In this document: positions 7,322 through 15,504 of the stretch, in pieces
How the letters are laid out: the number at the start of each line of letters is the position of its first letter
Position numbering within the stretch: the first letter of the stretch is position 1
Origin: Methanomassiliicoccales archaeon PtaU1.Bin030
GTDB lineage: Archaea > Thermoplasmatota > Thermoplasmata > Methanomassiliicoccales > Methanomassiliicoccaceae
DNA: 24,571 bases
Direction: 5' to 3'
NCBI GenBank assembly: GCA_002067635.1
Contig: MVRB01000077.1
Coordinates: 1 to 24,571, forward strand
Notes under the pieces: generated by a model
The model's database searches: none
Told to the model about the DNA's origin: nothing
Seen by the model: only the letters and a program-made list of their open reading frames with translations
Made by a program: the position numbers and the translations under genes

Positions 7322-7814
7322 CATCCTGCTGGCAAGGTTGCGGAACGAGATCAGGGCATGCGCGAGGTACATCACCTCCTCCCCCGACCTCCGCAACTCC
7401 AAGGAGGTCACTTTCCCCATCGAGATAGATGTGGAGCTGCTGAAGGTCCCCGGACCCTGCGTCGAGGGGGAACGGGTCGTGCTGAGGTACAGCCACCGCC
7501 TGCGCATAAGCATTGGCAGGGACTATCCCTTCGTTAAGCCCCATATCACCTGGATGACGCCGATATTCCATCCCAACATCATGATGCCAGAGGATGGCGG
7601 CTACGTCTGCACCAAGCTTTTGGAGGACTGGAGCTTCAACTCCACTATGATCTCGTTCATCAAAGGAGTGGAATCCCTGGTCACCACCCCCAACCCCAGC
7701 AGCCCGTTCGGAACGGACAGCTGCACGGCGGCGGCGGAGTACTTCAACAGCGGGGAGAGAAGGTTGCCGCCCATGCTCTCGGCCCCCGTCCCCAGGGTGG
7801 TGGGCAGGGAATGA
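7305..7814 (+). CDS. E2-like ubiquitin-conjugating enzyme (UBC fold)
   Basis: 169 residues from the GTG at 7305. The frame continues upstream to 7158 but only as a shadow of the Ubl. The N-terminal helix DILLARLRNEI resembles the UBC first helix. RISIGRDYPFVKPHITWMTP matches the UBC core strand pattern, and FHPNI carries the HPN motif at 89-91. The catalytic Cys is C102 in GGYVCTKLL, followed by W109 and the loop TTPNPSSPF (PNP at 129-131), the same order as in eukaryotic E2s. It should accept the Ubl from the E1 as a thioester and transfer it to a target amine. It overlaps the Ubl by 17 nt and the JAMM gene by 4 nt (ATGA). The C-terminal ~20 residues (MLSAPVPRVVGRE) are Pro-rich and unassigned. 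Confidence 0.95.
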   Translation: MALPTDILLARLRNEIRACARYITSSPDLRNSKEVTFPIEIDVELLKVPGPCVEGERVVLRYSHRLRISIGRDYPFVKPHITWMTPIFHPNIMMPEDGGYVCTKLLEDWSFNSTMISFIKGVESLVTTPNPSSPFGTDSCTAAAEYFNSGERRLPPMLSAPVPRVVGRE

Positions 7815-8479
7815 GCCATCCTCTCATCGTGGGGAGACAGCAGGCAGATGTGCGCGAGGCGCCTCCCCCTTCCAAGGACCGCATCAAGGCCCACAAGTGG
7901 CTGACCGCCAGGTGCCAGTCGGAGTACCGCTCCCAGGAGGCTAAGGGGTTCGAGCTGTACATCTCCAAGGTGGCGGAGGAAAAGATGCGCAACCACGCGC
8001 TCATGCATGTGGAGGAGCGGAAGGAGGTAATGGGGCTTATGCTGGGTTCCATCTTCCGGCACGCAGGCAGGGAGTACACCGTTGTGCGCGATGTGGCCAC
8101 CACCGATCTGGATGCGACCGAGGTGAGCGTGCGCTTCGATCCCAATTCGTTCGAGAAGCTGTTCGCCTGCCTTGACGACATCGGGTTCCGGTATGTGATC
8201 GTAGGGTGGTACCACTCCCACCCCTCCTACCATTGCTACATGTCCTCAACGGACGTGCAGACCCAGAGGGGGATGTTCAACCTGCGCTGCCATTCGGCCG
8301 TGGTCATCGACCCGGTGAACAGGGAGATCGAGGCCTTCTATCTGGAGGAGGGAAAGGTGAGATCGAGGCCGTTCGCCATATACTGGGATGAGTACCAAAG
8401 CCCCTATTACGGGACCACCGTACGCATGCGTCAGACGGCCGAGGCGCCATGCCAGGGAGCGGTCACCGTACCGCGCTGA
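7811..8479 (+). CDS. JAMM/MPN+ metalloprotease, Rpn11-like deubiquitinase
   Basis: 222 residues. The zinc site is complete: E72 in KEVMGLMLGS, H135 and H137 in VGWYHSHPS, S145 and D148 in MSSTD, giving H-x-H-x7-S-x2-D. Both EVMGLMLG and VGWYHSHP match eukaryotic Rpn11 nearly residue for residue, closer than bacterial JAB proteins. A basic N-terminal extension of about 45 residues (to RSQEAKGFELY) precedes the MPN core, and about 25 residues follow it. Predicted jobs are trimming FSGPPY from the Ubl precursor to expose Gly-Gly and removing the Ubl from targets. Its ATG lies in the ATGA overlap with E2. Whether it joins a proteasome, as Rpn11 does, cannot be seen here. Confidence 0.95.
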   Translation: MSHPLIVGRQQADVREAPPPSKDRIKAHKWLTARCQSEYRSQEAKGFELYISKVAEEKMRNHALMHVEERKEVMGLMLGSIFRHAGREYTVVRDVATTDLDATEVSVRFDPNSFEKLFACLDDIGFRYVIVGWYHSHPSYHCYMSSTDVQTQRGMFNLRCHSAVVIDPVNREIEAFYLEEGKVRSRPFAIYWDEYQSPYYGTTVRMRQTAEAPCQGAVTVPR

Positions 8480-8564
8480 CAGAAGGGTTCACAAGATCCA
8501 GGTCCTGCGACCCGTCACAATGATCAGGGGGCTTACGAAGCGTTCCCGGACCTCTTCTGACGCC
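8480..8564. other. convergent intergenic gap
   Basis: An 85-nt space between the JAMM gene and the convergent SIS gene. I see no strong hairpin or T-run on either strand. Confidence 0.5.
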
Positions 8565-9110
8565 TCATACCCAGATGGCGTGACGCCTTCTCAGGGACGC
8601 CTCGTTCTGGTCCATCCTCTCCATGATCATCGGCACCATGGAATCGAACAATACCAGGGCCGCGTCCTCGAATATGGTGCCCAGAGGGGCCAGCCTCTTC
8701 TTCTGCTCGTCCTTTACCTGGCCTACCTCCAGGACGATGTTTGAAGCGTGCCCCAGCTTGGAGTTGGGGTTGGAGGTCACGCCGATGACCTTCGCCCCCA
8801 CCCTCCGTACGATGTTGGCCGTCTGGACGACGGACATCGTCTCCCCAGTGTTGGAGACGATTATGACGACGTCGGTGTTGTTGACGAAGGGCGTGGTCAT
8901 GTCACCAACGAAGTGGACATCGAACCCCATCTGCACCAGGCGGACAGCGAAGGCCTGGCCAACCAGGCCGGACCTGCCCACGCCATAGATAAATATCTTC
9001 TTGGCCGCGGCAAAGGCCTCTATGGCCGCCTCCACCTCGGAGGGGTTCACGCGGGAGAGGGCTTCGGTCATCTCCCTCATGATGTATGTCAAGGCTTCCT
9101 GCATGTTCAC
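8565..9110 (-). CDS. hxlB: 6-phospho-3-hexuloisomerase (SIS domain)
   Basis: 181 residues from the GTG at 9110, or 179 from the ATG at 9104. The GTG lies in a GTGA overlap with the upstream gene's stop; the GGTGA of that overlap is only two nt before the ATG, so either start is possible. The SIS fold is shown by IFIYGVGRSGLVGQAFA (GVGRSG at 43-48) and IIVSNTGET (86-91). The segment RLAPLGTIFEDAALVLFD matches PHI enzymes, whose PLGTxFE carries the proposed catalytic Glu, and the C-terminus RRRHAIWV is also typical. In archaea it interconverts 3-hexulose-6-phosphate and fructose-6-phosphate, supplying pentose phosphates with the partner synthase (not in this window). It is cotranscribed with the endonuclease IV-like gene. 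No metabolic link between the two is obvious. Confidence 0.88.
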   Translation of the reverse strand: MNMQEALTYIMREMTEALSRVNPSEVEAAIEAFAAAKKIFIYGVGRSGLVGQAFAVRLVQMGFDVHFVGDMTTPFVNNTDVVIIVSNTGETMSVVQTANIVRRVGAKVIGVTSNPNSKLGHASNIVLEVGQVKDEQKKRLAPLGTIFEDAALVLFDSMVPMIMERMDQNEASLRRRHAIWV

Positions 9111-10396
9111 CGCTTCTTCTTAGAGGGGGCAATGGGCTTGGCCGGGGCCTTGGCAGCGGGCGCCTTCACCGGCTGCTTCGCCGCAGGCTTCGCCTTCTCG
9201 CTCTTGGGCTTGACGCTTGGCGCTTGCTTCTCTGCCGGAGCCTTCTTCTCTACTCGGGGGCGAGGGACCGTCTCAAGTACCTCCTGGTCCTCCTCCATCT
9301 CTTCGATCTCGACATCGTAATCCACCCCCTCCTCCTCATCGACCTCAACTTCAAGGTCCTCGTCCTTGCCCTTATCGGACTTTTTGACCTTGGTCTCCTT
9401 GGCCACCCTCTTGGTCAGGACCCGCTCATAGATGACCTTCATGTACATGGCGTCATGCTCGAGCAGGGGGGACGAGGAGATTATGGTGATGTTCGGGTTC
9501 TCCTCTGCCAGGTAGTCCGCCAGGGGCTCGAACTTCAGGTCCCCCTTCTTTATGGGGGTGATCCTCTTCTCGTTCCCTCCCTCGTGCTCCACACCGGAGA
9601 AATGAGTGTAGAAATGGCCATCGATATAGTCCCGGACCCTGTCCAGGAGCTTACCGAAGTCTTGGGGCTCCCGTAGCGCGCCCTCCTCCCGGGCGTGCAC
9701 GTGGGCGAAGTTGATGACCGGCACCGTCCCCTCGATGTCATCGCACATCTCCAGCACCTCATCCAATGAGCCGAACACCTCCTGCCTGCCGCTGGTCTCG
9801 AAGCCCAGGCGGGGCTTGAGGCCATTGTCCTTCCACCAGTCCATGATGGAGGAGATGTTCTCGGTTATGTTCTTCTTGGCCTGCTTCTTGCTCTTGTTCG
9901 GCGCGAGCCCCAGGTGCGTCACCACCAGGCATCCGTCCATCTGGTCGGTCATGGTTCCGGCCCATCGTATATTATCCATGCAACGGGCGGTGAGCTCGGT
10001 GTTGCTTGCAAGGTCCATGTAGTAGGGGGTGTGCATCGACAGCTGGACGTCCATCTCCCTGCCCATGCGGCCCAGCTCCCTCAGCTCCATGAAGTTCTGC
10101 GCTATGCCTGATGCCAGGGTGATGAGGGTGTCGTCCTCCTTTATCTTCTCCCTGGGCTGGGTGAGCCGGACCTCCTTTTTGTTCTTGGTCCGGACGATCT
10201 CCATGATGAGGTCGCTCTCCACGTCCATGGGGGTGAGCCCGACCTCTTCCTCATCAGGAAATCGCTCGATGACATTGACCCTCACCATCTGGACCTCCAT
10301 GGCGTTGAGGCCTAGCCCGTGGACGTCCTCGATGCCGTCACGGAGGGTCCTGCCCTTGCAAGAGAGTGGAATGCCCGCTGGGCCAAATCGAATCAT
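9107..10396 (-). CDS. endonuclease IV-like TIM-barrel protein with charged tail
   Basis: 429 residues; the TIM-barrel part (1-330) resembles AP endonuclease family 2. Likely metal ligands are H122 (SMHTPYYM), H161 (VVTHLGL), E200 (LGFETSG), H232 (INFAHVHAR) and H265 (HFSGVEH). N229 replaces the usual Asp of the D-x-x-H site, and the late Asp-x-His and Glu ligands of E. coli Nfo have no clean match, so AP-endonuclease activity is uncertain. A charged insertion lies at about 46-92. The tail has an acidic run at 343-375 (VEVDEEEGVDYD, EIEEMEEDQE) and a Lys/Ala/Pro-rich end at 382-429 (PVKAPAAKAPAKPIAPSKKKR), histone-H1-like in composition. Archaeal Nfo relatives are often about 280 residues, so this is long. 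The start is the ATG at 10396 with GGTGCG six nt upstream. It overlaps hxlB by 4 nt. Confidence 0.82.
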   Translation of the reverse strand: MIRFGPAGIPLSCKGRTLRDGIEDVHGLGLNAMEVQMVRVNVIERFPDEEEVGLTPMDVESDLIMEIVRTKNKKEVRLTQPREKIKEDDTLITLASGIAQNFMELRELGRMGREMDVQLSMHTPYYMDLASNTELTARCMDNIRWAGTMTDQMDGCLVVTHLGLAPNKSKKQAKKNITENISSIMDWWKDNGLKPRLGFETSGRQEVFGSLDEVLEMCDDIEGTVPVINFAHVHAREEGALREPQDFGKLLDRVRDYIDGHFYTHFSGVEHEGGNEKRITPIKKGDLKFEPLADYLAEENPNITIISSSPLLEHDAMYMKVIYERVLTKRVAKETKVKKSDKGKDEDLEVEVDEEEGVDYDVEIEEMEEDQEVLETVPRPRVEKKAPAEKQAPSVKPKSEKAKPAAKQPVKAPAAKAPAKPIAPSKKKR

Positions 10397-10450
10397 AATC
10401 GCACCAATGCGCTCGGTCTATTCCGAACGAACAATGCAATGCGGGAGGGC

Positions 10451-10460
10451 ATATTTAATT
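10451..10460 (-). promoter_or_regulatory. TATA box for the endonuclease IV-like gene and hxlB
   Basis: On the minus strand the sequence reads AATTAAATAT, about 60 nt before the ATG at 10396, predicting a leader of about 35 nt that carries GGTGCG as a ribosome binding site. Confidence 0.45.
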
Positions 10461-10530
10461 GCTGTTTATCCACATCGATGCCAGGAATCATCCCCCTTTA
10501 TAATGCTGGAAGGCTGTGGGAATGACAGCG

Positions 10531-10540
10531 TAATATATTT
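10531..10540 (+). promoter_or_regulatory. TATA box for the first giant helicase gene
   Basis: TAATATATTT is centred about 34 nt before the ATG at 10570. It would give a leader of about 5-10 nt. It lies back to back with the divergent endonuclease IV-like promoter in the 173-nt gap. Confidence 0.5.
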
Positions 10541-10569
10541 CCGTTATTAACCCATGACGCTTGGGTGGG

Positions 10570-13500
10570 ATGGTCACTCTGAGCGCGGACGTTGTAGACG
10601 AACGTTTATCCAGATTACGTAATGATTTTATTGATACTACCCTGAAGAACAGGCTGGTGGACATGGGAGAGGGGTGCACCGCCTGCATGAGCCTTATCGG
10701 CACCTCTCCCGCGGAGGTATATCGTGAGTTCGCGGTCAGAAAAGGGTCGTTCATCGTCCGGGCCGCACCTTCAGAAGGCAGCACCGCGGGGTCGGTGGAA
10801 TGCCTCCACCTCGCTTCCTCCGAAGGACACGGCAAGGTCTCCCGTTCGCTAATGTCGATGTTCTCTAAGTCCCAGGAGGTCCGTCGCGCCAAGGGCGTCA
10901 ACGTCCTGTTCCTGGCCTTGGGCAGCCTGGAGTGGTCGAGCGACGGCACCAAGGGCAGGAGGGTACGTTCCCCCGTTATCCTGCTGCCGGTCCGCATGTC
11001 GCGTCCACCGTCCTCAGTGGACTTCGAGCTGTGGGTCGATGGGACGGCTGTTCTCAATCCCGTCCTGGAGTTCAAGCTGCGCACCGAGATGTCGCTCGCC
11101 CTCCCACCTCTGGCCGAGGGCATGGAGGACGTGGAGGGCTACCTCCAGGAGCTATGCGACCTTCTTCCCGACGATGGCTGGGAGGTGACGGCAACGGCAC
11201 ACCTGGGCCTGTTCGAGATACCGCACATGGCCGTATACGAGGAGTTCGGGCAGTGCCGGGACATGATGGTCGCTCATCCCGTGATAAGGGCCATCGCCCA
11301 GGGCCGGGGTTCTTCGAAGGATTGCTCGGAGACCAGAGATATTGGTGACTCGGATACATTCAGTGTCCTGGACGCGGATTCTAGCCAGCAGGAGGCTATC
11401 TCCTTGATGCTCTCCGGGACCAGCTTCGTGCTGCAGGGTCCGCCCGGCACCGGTAAGAGCCAGACGATCGTGAACATGATCACCGAGCAAATCGCGCGGG
11501 GTCGCAAGGTCCTGTTCGTTTCAGAGAAGAGGGCCGCCCTGGATGCGGTGCGCAAACGGCTGGAGACGAGGGGGCTGGGCCGCTTCTGCCTTGACCTGTA
11601 CGACCCTCAGAGGGACGTCCGCGAGGTGGCCGACGAGCTGAGCCGGTGCCTGCCGCCTCTCCCGGCCTCCTTTACGGGCACCTTCCCACGTGAGGAGATG
11701 GATCGATGCCGCAAACAGCTGGACGGATACGTGGAGGCCCTTCACCAGGTGCGGGACGGCCTGGGGATGTCCTTCTACGAGGTACTATCCGGCCTCGCAG
11801 AGCTTAGGTCTGTTGCCGAGGTCCCCCTGACCTTCCCCGACCTGGAGAGGATGAGCGCCAGATACCTGGAGTCCCTTCAGCCTCTCGTCAAGGATATTGA
11901 GAAACACGCCTCCCTGCTTGCTTCGACCGAGAGGCACCCCTGGGCGGACTGCGAGGTGGGGAAATGGCAGCTGAGCGCGCAGTCGGAGATCATGCGCCGG
12001 CTCTCGGACCTGAAGCTCTCCCGGACCCGTCTCGAGGAGGTCCTGGGTGCTCTTTGCGAGGACTATGACCTCCCCGTCCCAAGGGACCTCAAGGGAACCA
12101 GCGAGCTTACGGACCACCTTCGGGCCATTAACCTTACCCACTACCCCGAAGAGAGCTGGCTGACCGAGGATCCCTCTCCCCTGCTGGAGCTCGTTGAGGG
12201 CATCCAGGAATCTTACAGGTCGCGCCTGGAACGGATGACCTGGGTGAAACAGATGTACCGCGACGGGGTCCTGGACCTCGATCTCAAGGGCATGCAGGAG
12301 AGGGTCCTCCAAGGTAGCAAGGTCACCACCCGACTCTTCGACCCCGACTACCGCAGGGACATGAAGGCCCTGGAGACCCTCAAGCGGGGAAACCGCAAGC
12401 TCAAGCACCCTCAGGCATGCTTCGAGCTCAAGGAACTGAACGAGGTCAAGGACCTGATCTCGCAGATCCAGAAGGAGGAGAAGGAGTGTGCCGAGCGTCT
12501 GGGAAAGCACTTCCAGGGGGACAGGACGGATTGGGGCAAGACCGTCGAGGCCATCATTTGGACGCGCGACTACCTATCCAAGTACGGGGTCCCGAAGACC
12601 CCGGGCATGACGCGCCTCCTGTGCTCCGGGCCGGAGGCCCTCGTTGGCCTAAAGACCAGGATAGATGCCCTGGAGGAGGCGGCATTGCGCCTGGCCACGG
12701 CCATTTCGGCTGTAAGGGAGCGCTTCGATCTCAGCTCCCTCATGAACGGGAGGAGCGTCAGCGAGGTGTCCTTCCAGGAACTGAACGACTGGGCCCAGAT
12801 GCACCTCGACCACGCCACCTCCTTCCAGGAGTGGACGGAGATAGTGCGTGTCCAGAGGGAGGCAAAGGAGAGCGGCCTGGGTGACCTGCTGATGCTGGCC
12901 TCGGCGGGGAAGCTCCCCCCCGAGGGCTCCTGGGAAGGGGTCCGCAAGCGGCATCTCATGCTGTGGCACGACCTTCTGCTGACCCGTGACGACAGGCTGC
13001 GGCTCTTCGATCGGGAGGCCCATGAGCGCAGCGCGGCCCGCTTTGCCGAATTGGACCGCGAAAGCCTGGAGGCGGCGGCCTCGCAGGCCAGATGGGCGCT
13101 GGAAAGGAACCGTGACAATGCTTTCAGGAACATCTCAGAGCAAAGCCAGGAGGAGAACTCCATACTCAAGGGCACGGTCCCTGCCAAAGGGCAGAGTCCG
13201 CCCCTGCGGGAATTGCTCACCTCGGCCCTGGACCGGATCCTCGCCATGAAGCCCTGCCTCATGATGAGCCCCAGGGCGGTCACCGCCCTTCTGGACCCCG
13301 CCATCACCCTCTTCGACCTGCTCATACTCGACGAGGCTTCCCAGATACGCGTGGAGGACGGGATCGTCACCATGCTCCGCGCCAAGCAGGTGGTTGTCGT
13401 GGGGGACAGCATGCAGCTCCCCCCTCTGGGCCTGGCCATGGGTGCCGAGGCAGCAACGGCAGACGAGAGGGAGAGCATCATGGACGCTTGTTCGGGGGTG

Positions 13501-15444
13501 CTGCCCCAGCGATCTCTCCTGTGGCATTACCGCTCCCAGCAGGAATCCCTTTTCGCGTTCTCCAACGAAAAATTCTACGGCGGCCGACTGATGACCTACC
13601 CCTCAGCAACGCTTGACCGGGAGGACCTGGGCGTCTCCTTCGTCCATGTTCCGGGGGCGCTGGGGGAGGAGGGCAGGTGCGACCACAGCGAGGCGGAGGC
13701 CAGGAAGGTGGTCGACCTGGTCCTGGAGCATGTCGTTGGTGGTTCCCGCGACTCCCTCGGTGTCGTTGCGTTCACGGAACCCCAGCAGGTGGCCATAATG
13801 ATGGAGCTGGAGCGCAGGGCTGCTCAGGATCATACGCTGGCACCCCTTCTCTCCCACAGCAGGGAGGAGCCTTTCTTCGTCAAGACCCTGGATGACGTGC
13901 AGGGCGACGAGAGGGACGTGATCATATTCTCCACGGGCTACTGCAAGGACCGGTCGGGCAGGATGTTCAGGAGCCTGGGCCTGCTTAGCGGAGAGATAGG
14001 CAGGAGGCGCCTCAATGTCGCCATAACCCGAGCGAGGAGGCACGTCAAGCTGGTCTCCTCGCTGCTGCCTGAGGAGATAGAGGTGGATCCCTCTGGAAAG
14101 AACGTACTGAGGGATTACCTTGAGTACGCCGCGTGGCCGGGGCACGAGGTGGAAAGGGGGAACGGCATGCGGGCACTGGACCCCATCGCAGAAGAGGTTC
14201 GAGCGCACCTGGAGGAGCGCGGCCTGAAGGTGGAGAGATCTGTGGGCATGTCCTCCAACAAGATAGATCTGGCCATAGTCGACGATGAGCATCCAGGAAG
14301 ATATTTACTGGGGATCCTCACCGATGGCCCGTCCTATCGCAGGGCGGGATGCACCAGGGACCGGGACCGGCTCCGGCAGGAGGTCCTCACCAGCCTGGGA
14401 TGGACCCTTCACCGCGTTTGGTCCCAGGATTGGCTCAGCGACCCCCATGGGGAGGTTGACAGGATCATGGCCGCGGTGGAGAGGAGCAAGGCTGCATACG
14501 CGGAGAAGGAGGCCGATGAGGAGATGAGGCCCCTGGAGGTTTTGGTGGCCTCACTGGCAGTGGAGGATATGGCCGGGGCGTCCGACCCCCCTGCCGACGT
14601 TGTTCTCAATGACGACGGTGTAACCACCGGTGTCTGGAGGTCCTCCGAGCCGGAGATGGACGGGACCGTCATGGCCTCCTTGTCGGCCGCAGAGGAGGTC
14701 GACCTCTCTGCGGAGGGCGGGTCCGTGACCTTCAACGCCGCATCGGAGCAGACCGAGCTGATGATGGAGGATGTGCCCGCCATCATCGCCACAGAGCCGG
14801 ACACCTTGGCCGCAGAGCAGGGGTTAATGGGCTCGGAAGAGCCCCTCAGGGACCTGTGCTCCGTCTATACCCGGGCCCGGTTGCATGAGGATCCGTCCCT
14901 GGTCTACCTGTTCACGCAGGACCAGGAGGCGGCGATGCGGGAAGCGGTGTTCAGGGTCGTGGAGGAGGAGGGGCCGGTCCACTTGACCGTGGTCCGGGAA
15001 CGGGTCAAGGAGCTGGTCTCGGTCTCGACGGGCAAGCGCCCCTCCAACGTGGACAGGCTGGTCAGGCCGGCGATAGGGTCCCTTGAGGGAGGAGGGGAGA
15101 TAAGAATCGAGGGCGACTTCCTGTGGCCTGCGGACCTCAGAACGCTGCGCCCCCGCCGCTGTTACTCTCCCCGGCGCGATATCGACCACGTCTGTGATGC
15201 AGAGATCGAGGCCATGGTGAAGATGATCACCGCCAGGGCCCCAAAGATAAGGGTGAAGAGAGTGGTGAACGACGTCTCCGACCTCCTGGGCTACAAGCGG
15301 CCCACCGCGGCCATCAAGAAGCGGGTGGAGAGGATACTGGCCACCATCGCCCCGGGCAGGATGAGGAAAGGGGCGGGCGATGCCGCCGGTGGCCGGCTGG
15401 ACGACCTGGATGGCTTTGAGAGGGGAGCTGGAACTGAGGGCTGA
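10570..15444 (+). CDS. giant DUF4011/SF1 helicase/nuclease protein, copy A
   Basis: 1624 residues from the ATG at 10570 (a TTG at 10561 adds three). The N-terminus has a DUF4011-like motif, here LRNDFIDTTLKNRLVDMG. Walker A GPPGTGKS is at 290-297, Walker B LILDEAS (DE at 921-922), then VVVGDSMQLPP, VQGDERDVIIFS (Q1111) and RRLNVAITRARR (about 1146-1157): an Upf1-type SF1 helicase with a roughly 620-residue helical insertion between Walker A and B. A PD-(D/E)XK-like module of MTES_1575 type follows (KIDLAIVDD, D1233; LLGILTDG; TRDRDRLRQEVL). After an acidic linker (about 1305-1430), a DUF3320-like winged helix starts near 1458 (VFRVVEEEGPVH). This architecture occurs in candidate antiphage proteins (the Hhe type in a 2020 survey, from memory). 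Copy B follows after 60 nt. Confidence 0.9.
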   Translation: MVTLSADVVDERLSRLRNDFIDTTLKNRLVDMGEGCTACMSLIGTSPAEVYREFAVRKGSFIVRAAPSEGSTAGSVECLHLASSEGHGKVSRSLMSMFSKSQEVRRAKGVNVLFLALGSLEWSSDGTKGRRVRSPVILLPVRMSRPPSSVDFELWVDGTAVLNPVLEFKLRTEMSLALPPLAEGMEDVEGYLQELCDLLPDDGWEVTATAHLGLFEIPHMAVYEEFGQCRDMMVAHPVIRAIAQGRGSSKDCSETRDIGDSDTFSVLDADSSQQEAISLMLSGTSFVLQGPPGTGKSQTIVNMITEQIARGRKVLFVSEKRAALDAVRKRLETRGLGRFCLDLYDPQRDVREVADELSRCLPPLPASFTGTFPREEMDRCRKQLDGYVEALHQVRDGLGMSFYEVLSGLAELRSVAEVPLTFPDLERMSARYLESLQPLVKDIEKHASLLASTERHPWADCEVGKWQLSAQSEIMRRLSDLKLSRTRLEEVLGALCEDYDLPVPRDLKGTSELTDHLRAINLTHYPEESWLTEDPSPLLELVEGIQESYRSRLERMTWVKQMYRDGVLDLDLKGMQERVLQGSKVTTRLFDPDYRRDMKALETLKRGNRKLKHPQACFELKELNEVKDLISQIQKEEKECAERLGKHFQGDRTDWGKTVEAIIWTRDYLSKYGVPKTPGMTRLLCSGPEALVGLKTRIDALEEAALRLATAISAVRERFDLSSLMNGRSVSEVSFQELNDWAQMHLDHATSFQEWTEIVRVQREAKESGLGDLLMLASAGKLPPEGSWEGVRKRHLMLWHDLLLTRDDRLRLFDREAHERSAARFAELDRESLEAAASQARWALERNRDNAFRNISEQSQEENSILKGTVPAKGQSPPLRELLTSALDRILAMKPCLMMSPRAVTALLDPAITLFDLLILDEASQIRVEDGIVTMLRAKQVVVVGDSMQLPPLGLAMGAEAATADERESIMDACSGVLPQRSLLWHYRSQQESLFAFSNEKFYGGRLMTYPSATLDREDLGVSFVHVPGALGEEGRCDHSEAEARKVVDLVLEHVVGGSRDSLGVVAFTEPQQVAIMMELERRAAQDHTLAPLLSHSREEPFFVKTLDDVQGDERDVIIFSTGYCKDRSGRMFRSLGLLSGEIGRRRLNVAITRARRHVKLVSSLLPEEIEVDPSGKNVLRDYLEYAAWPGHEVERGNGMRALDPIAEEVRAHLEERGLKVERSVGMSSNKIDLAIVDDEHPGRYLLGILTDGPSYRRAGCTRDRDRLRQEVLTSLGWTLHRVWSQDWLSDPHGEVDRIMAAVERSKAAYAEKEADEEMRPLEVLVASLAVEDMAGASDPPADVVLNDDGVTTGVWRSSEPEMDGTVMASLSAAEEVDLSAEGGSVTFNAASEQTELMMEDVPAIIATEPDTLAAEQGLMGSEEPLRDLCSVYTRARLHEDPSLVYLFTQDQEAAMREAVFRVVEEEGPVHLTVVRERVKELVSVSTGKRPSNVDRLVRPAIGSLEGGGEIRIEGDFLWPADLRTLRPRRCYSPRRDIDHVCDAEIEAMVKMITARAPKIRVKRVVNDVSDLLGYKRPTAAIKKRVERILATIAPGRMRKGAGDAAGGRLDDLDGFERGAGTEG

Positions 15445-15504
15445 GACGGTCTCGAGCGGTCCATGCCCTTTTCTTGAGGACCGCGCCTTCTCCCGGAGTA
15501 CTCC

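Noticed and set aside
13603..14292. Long minus-strand frames opposite the helicase genes (also 12570-13481, 14824-15765 and 17524-18486)
   Set aside because: Compositional shadows of GC-rich coding sequence; the plus strand carries continuous helicase motifs.
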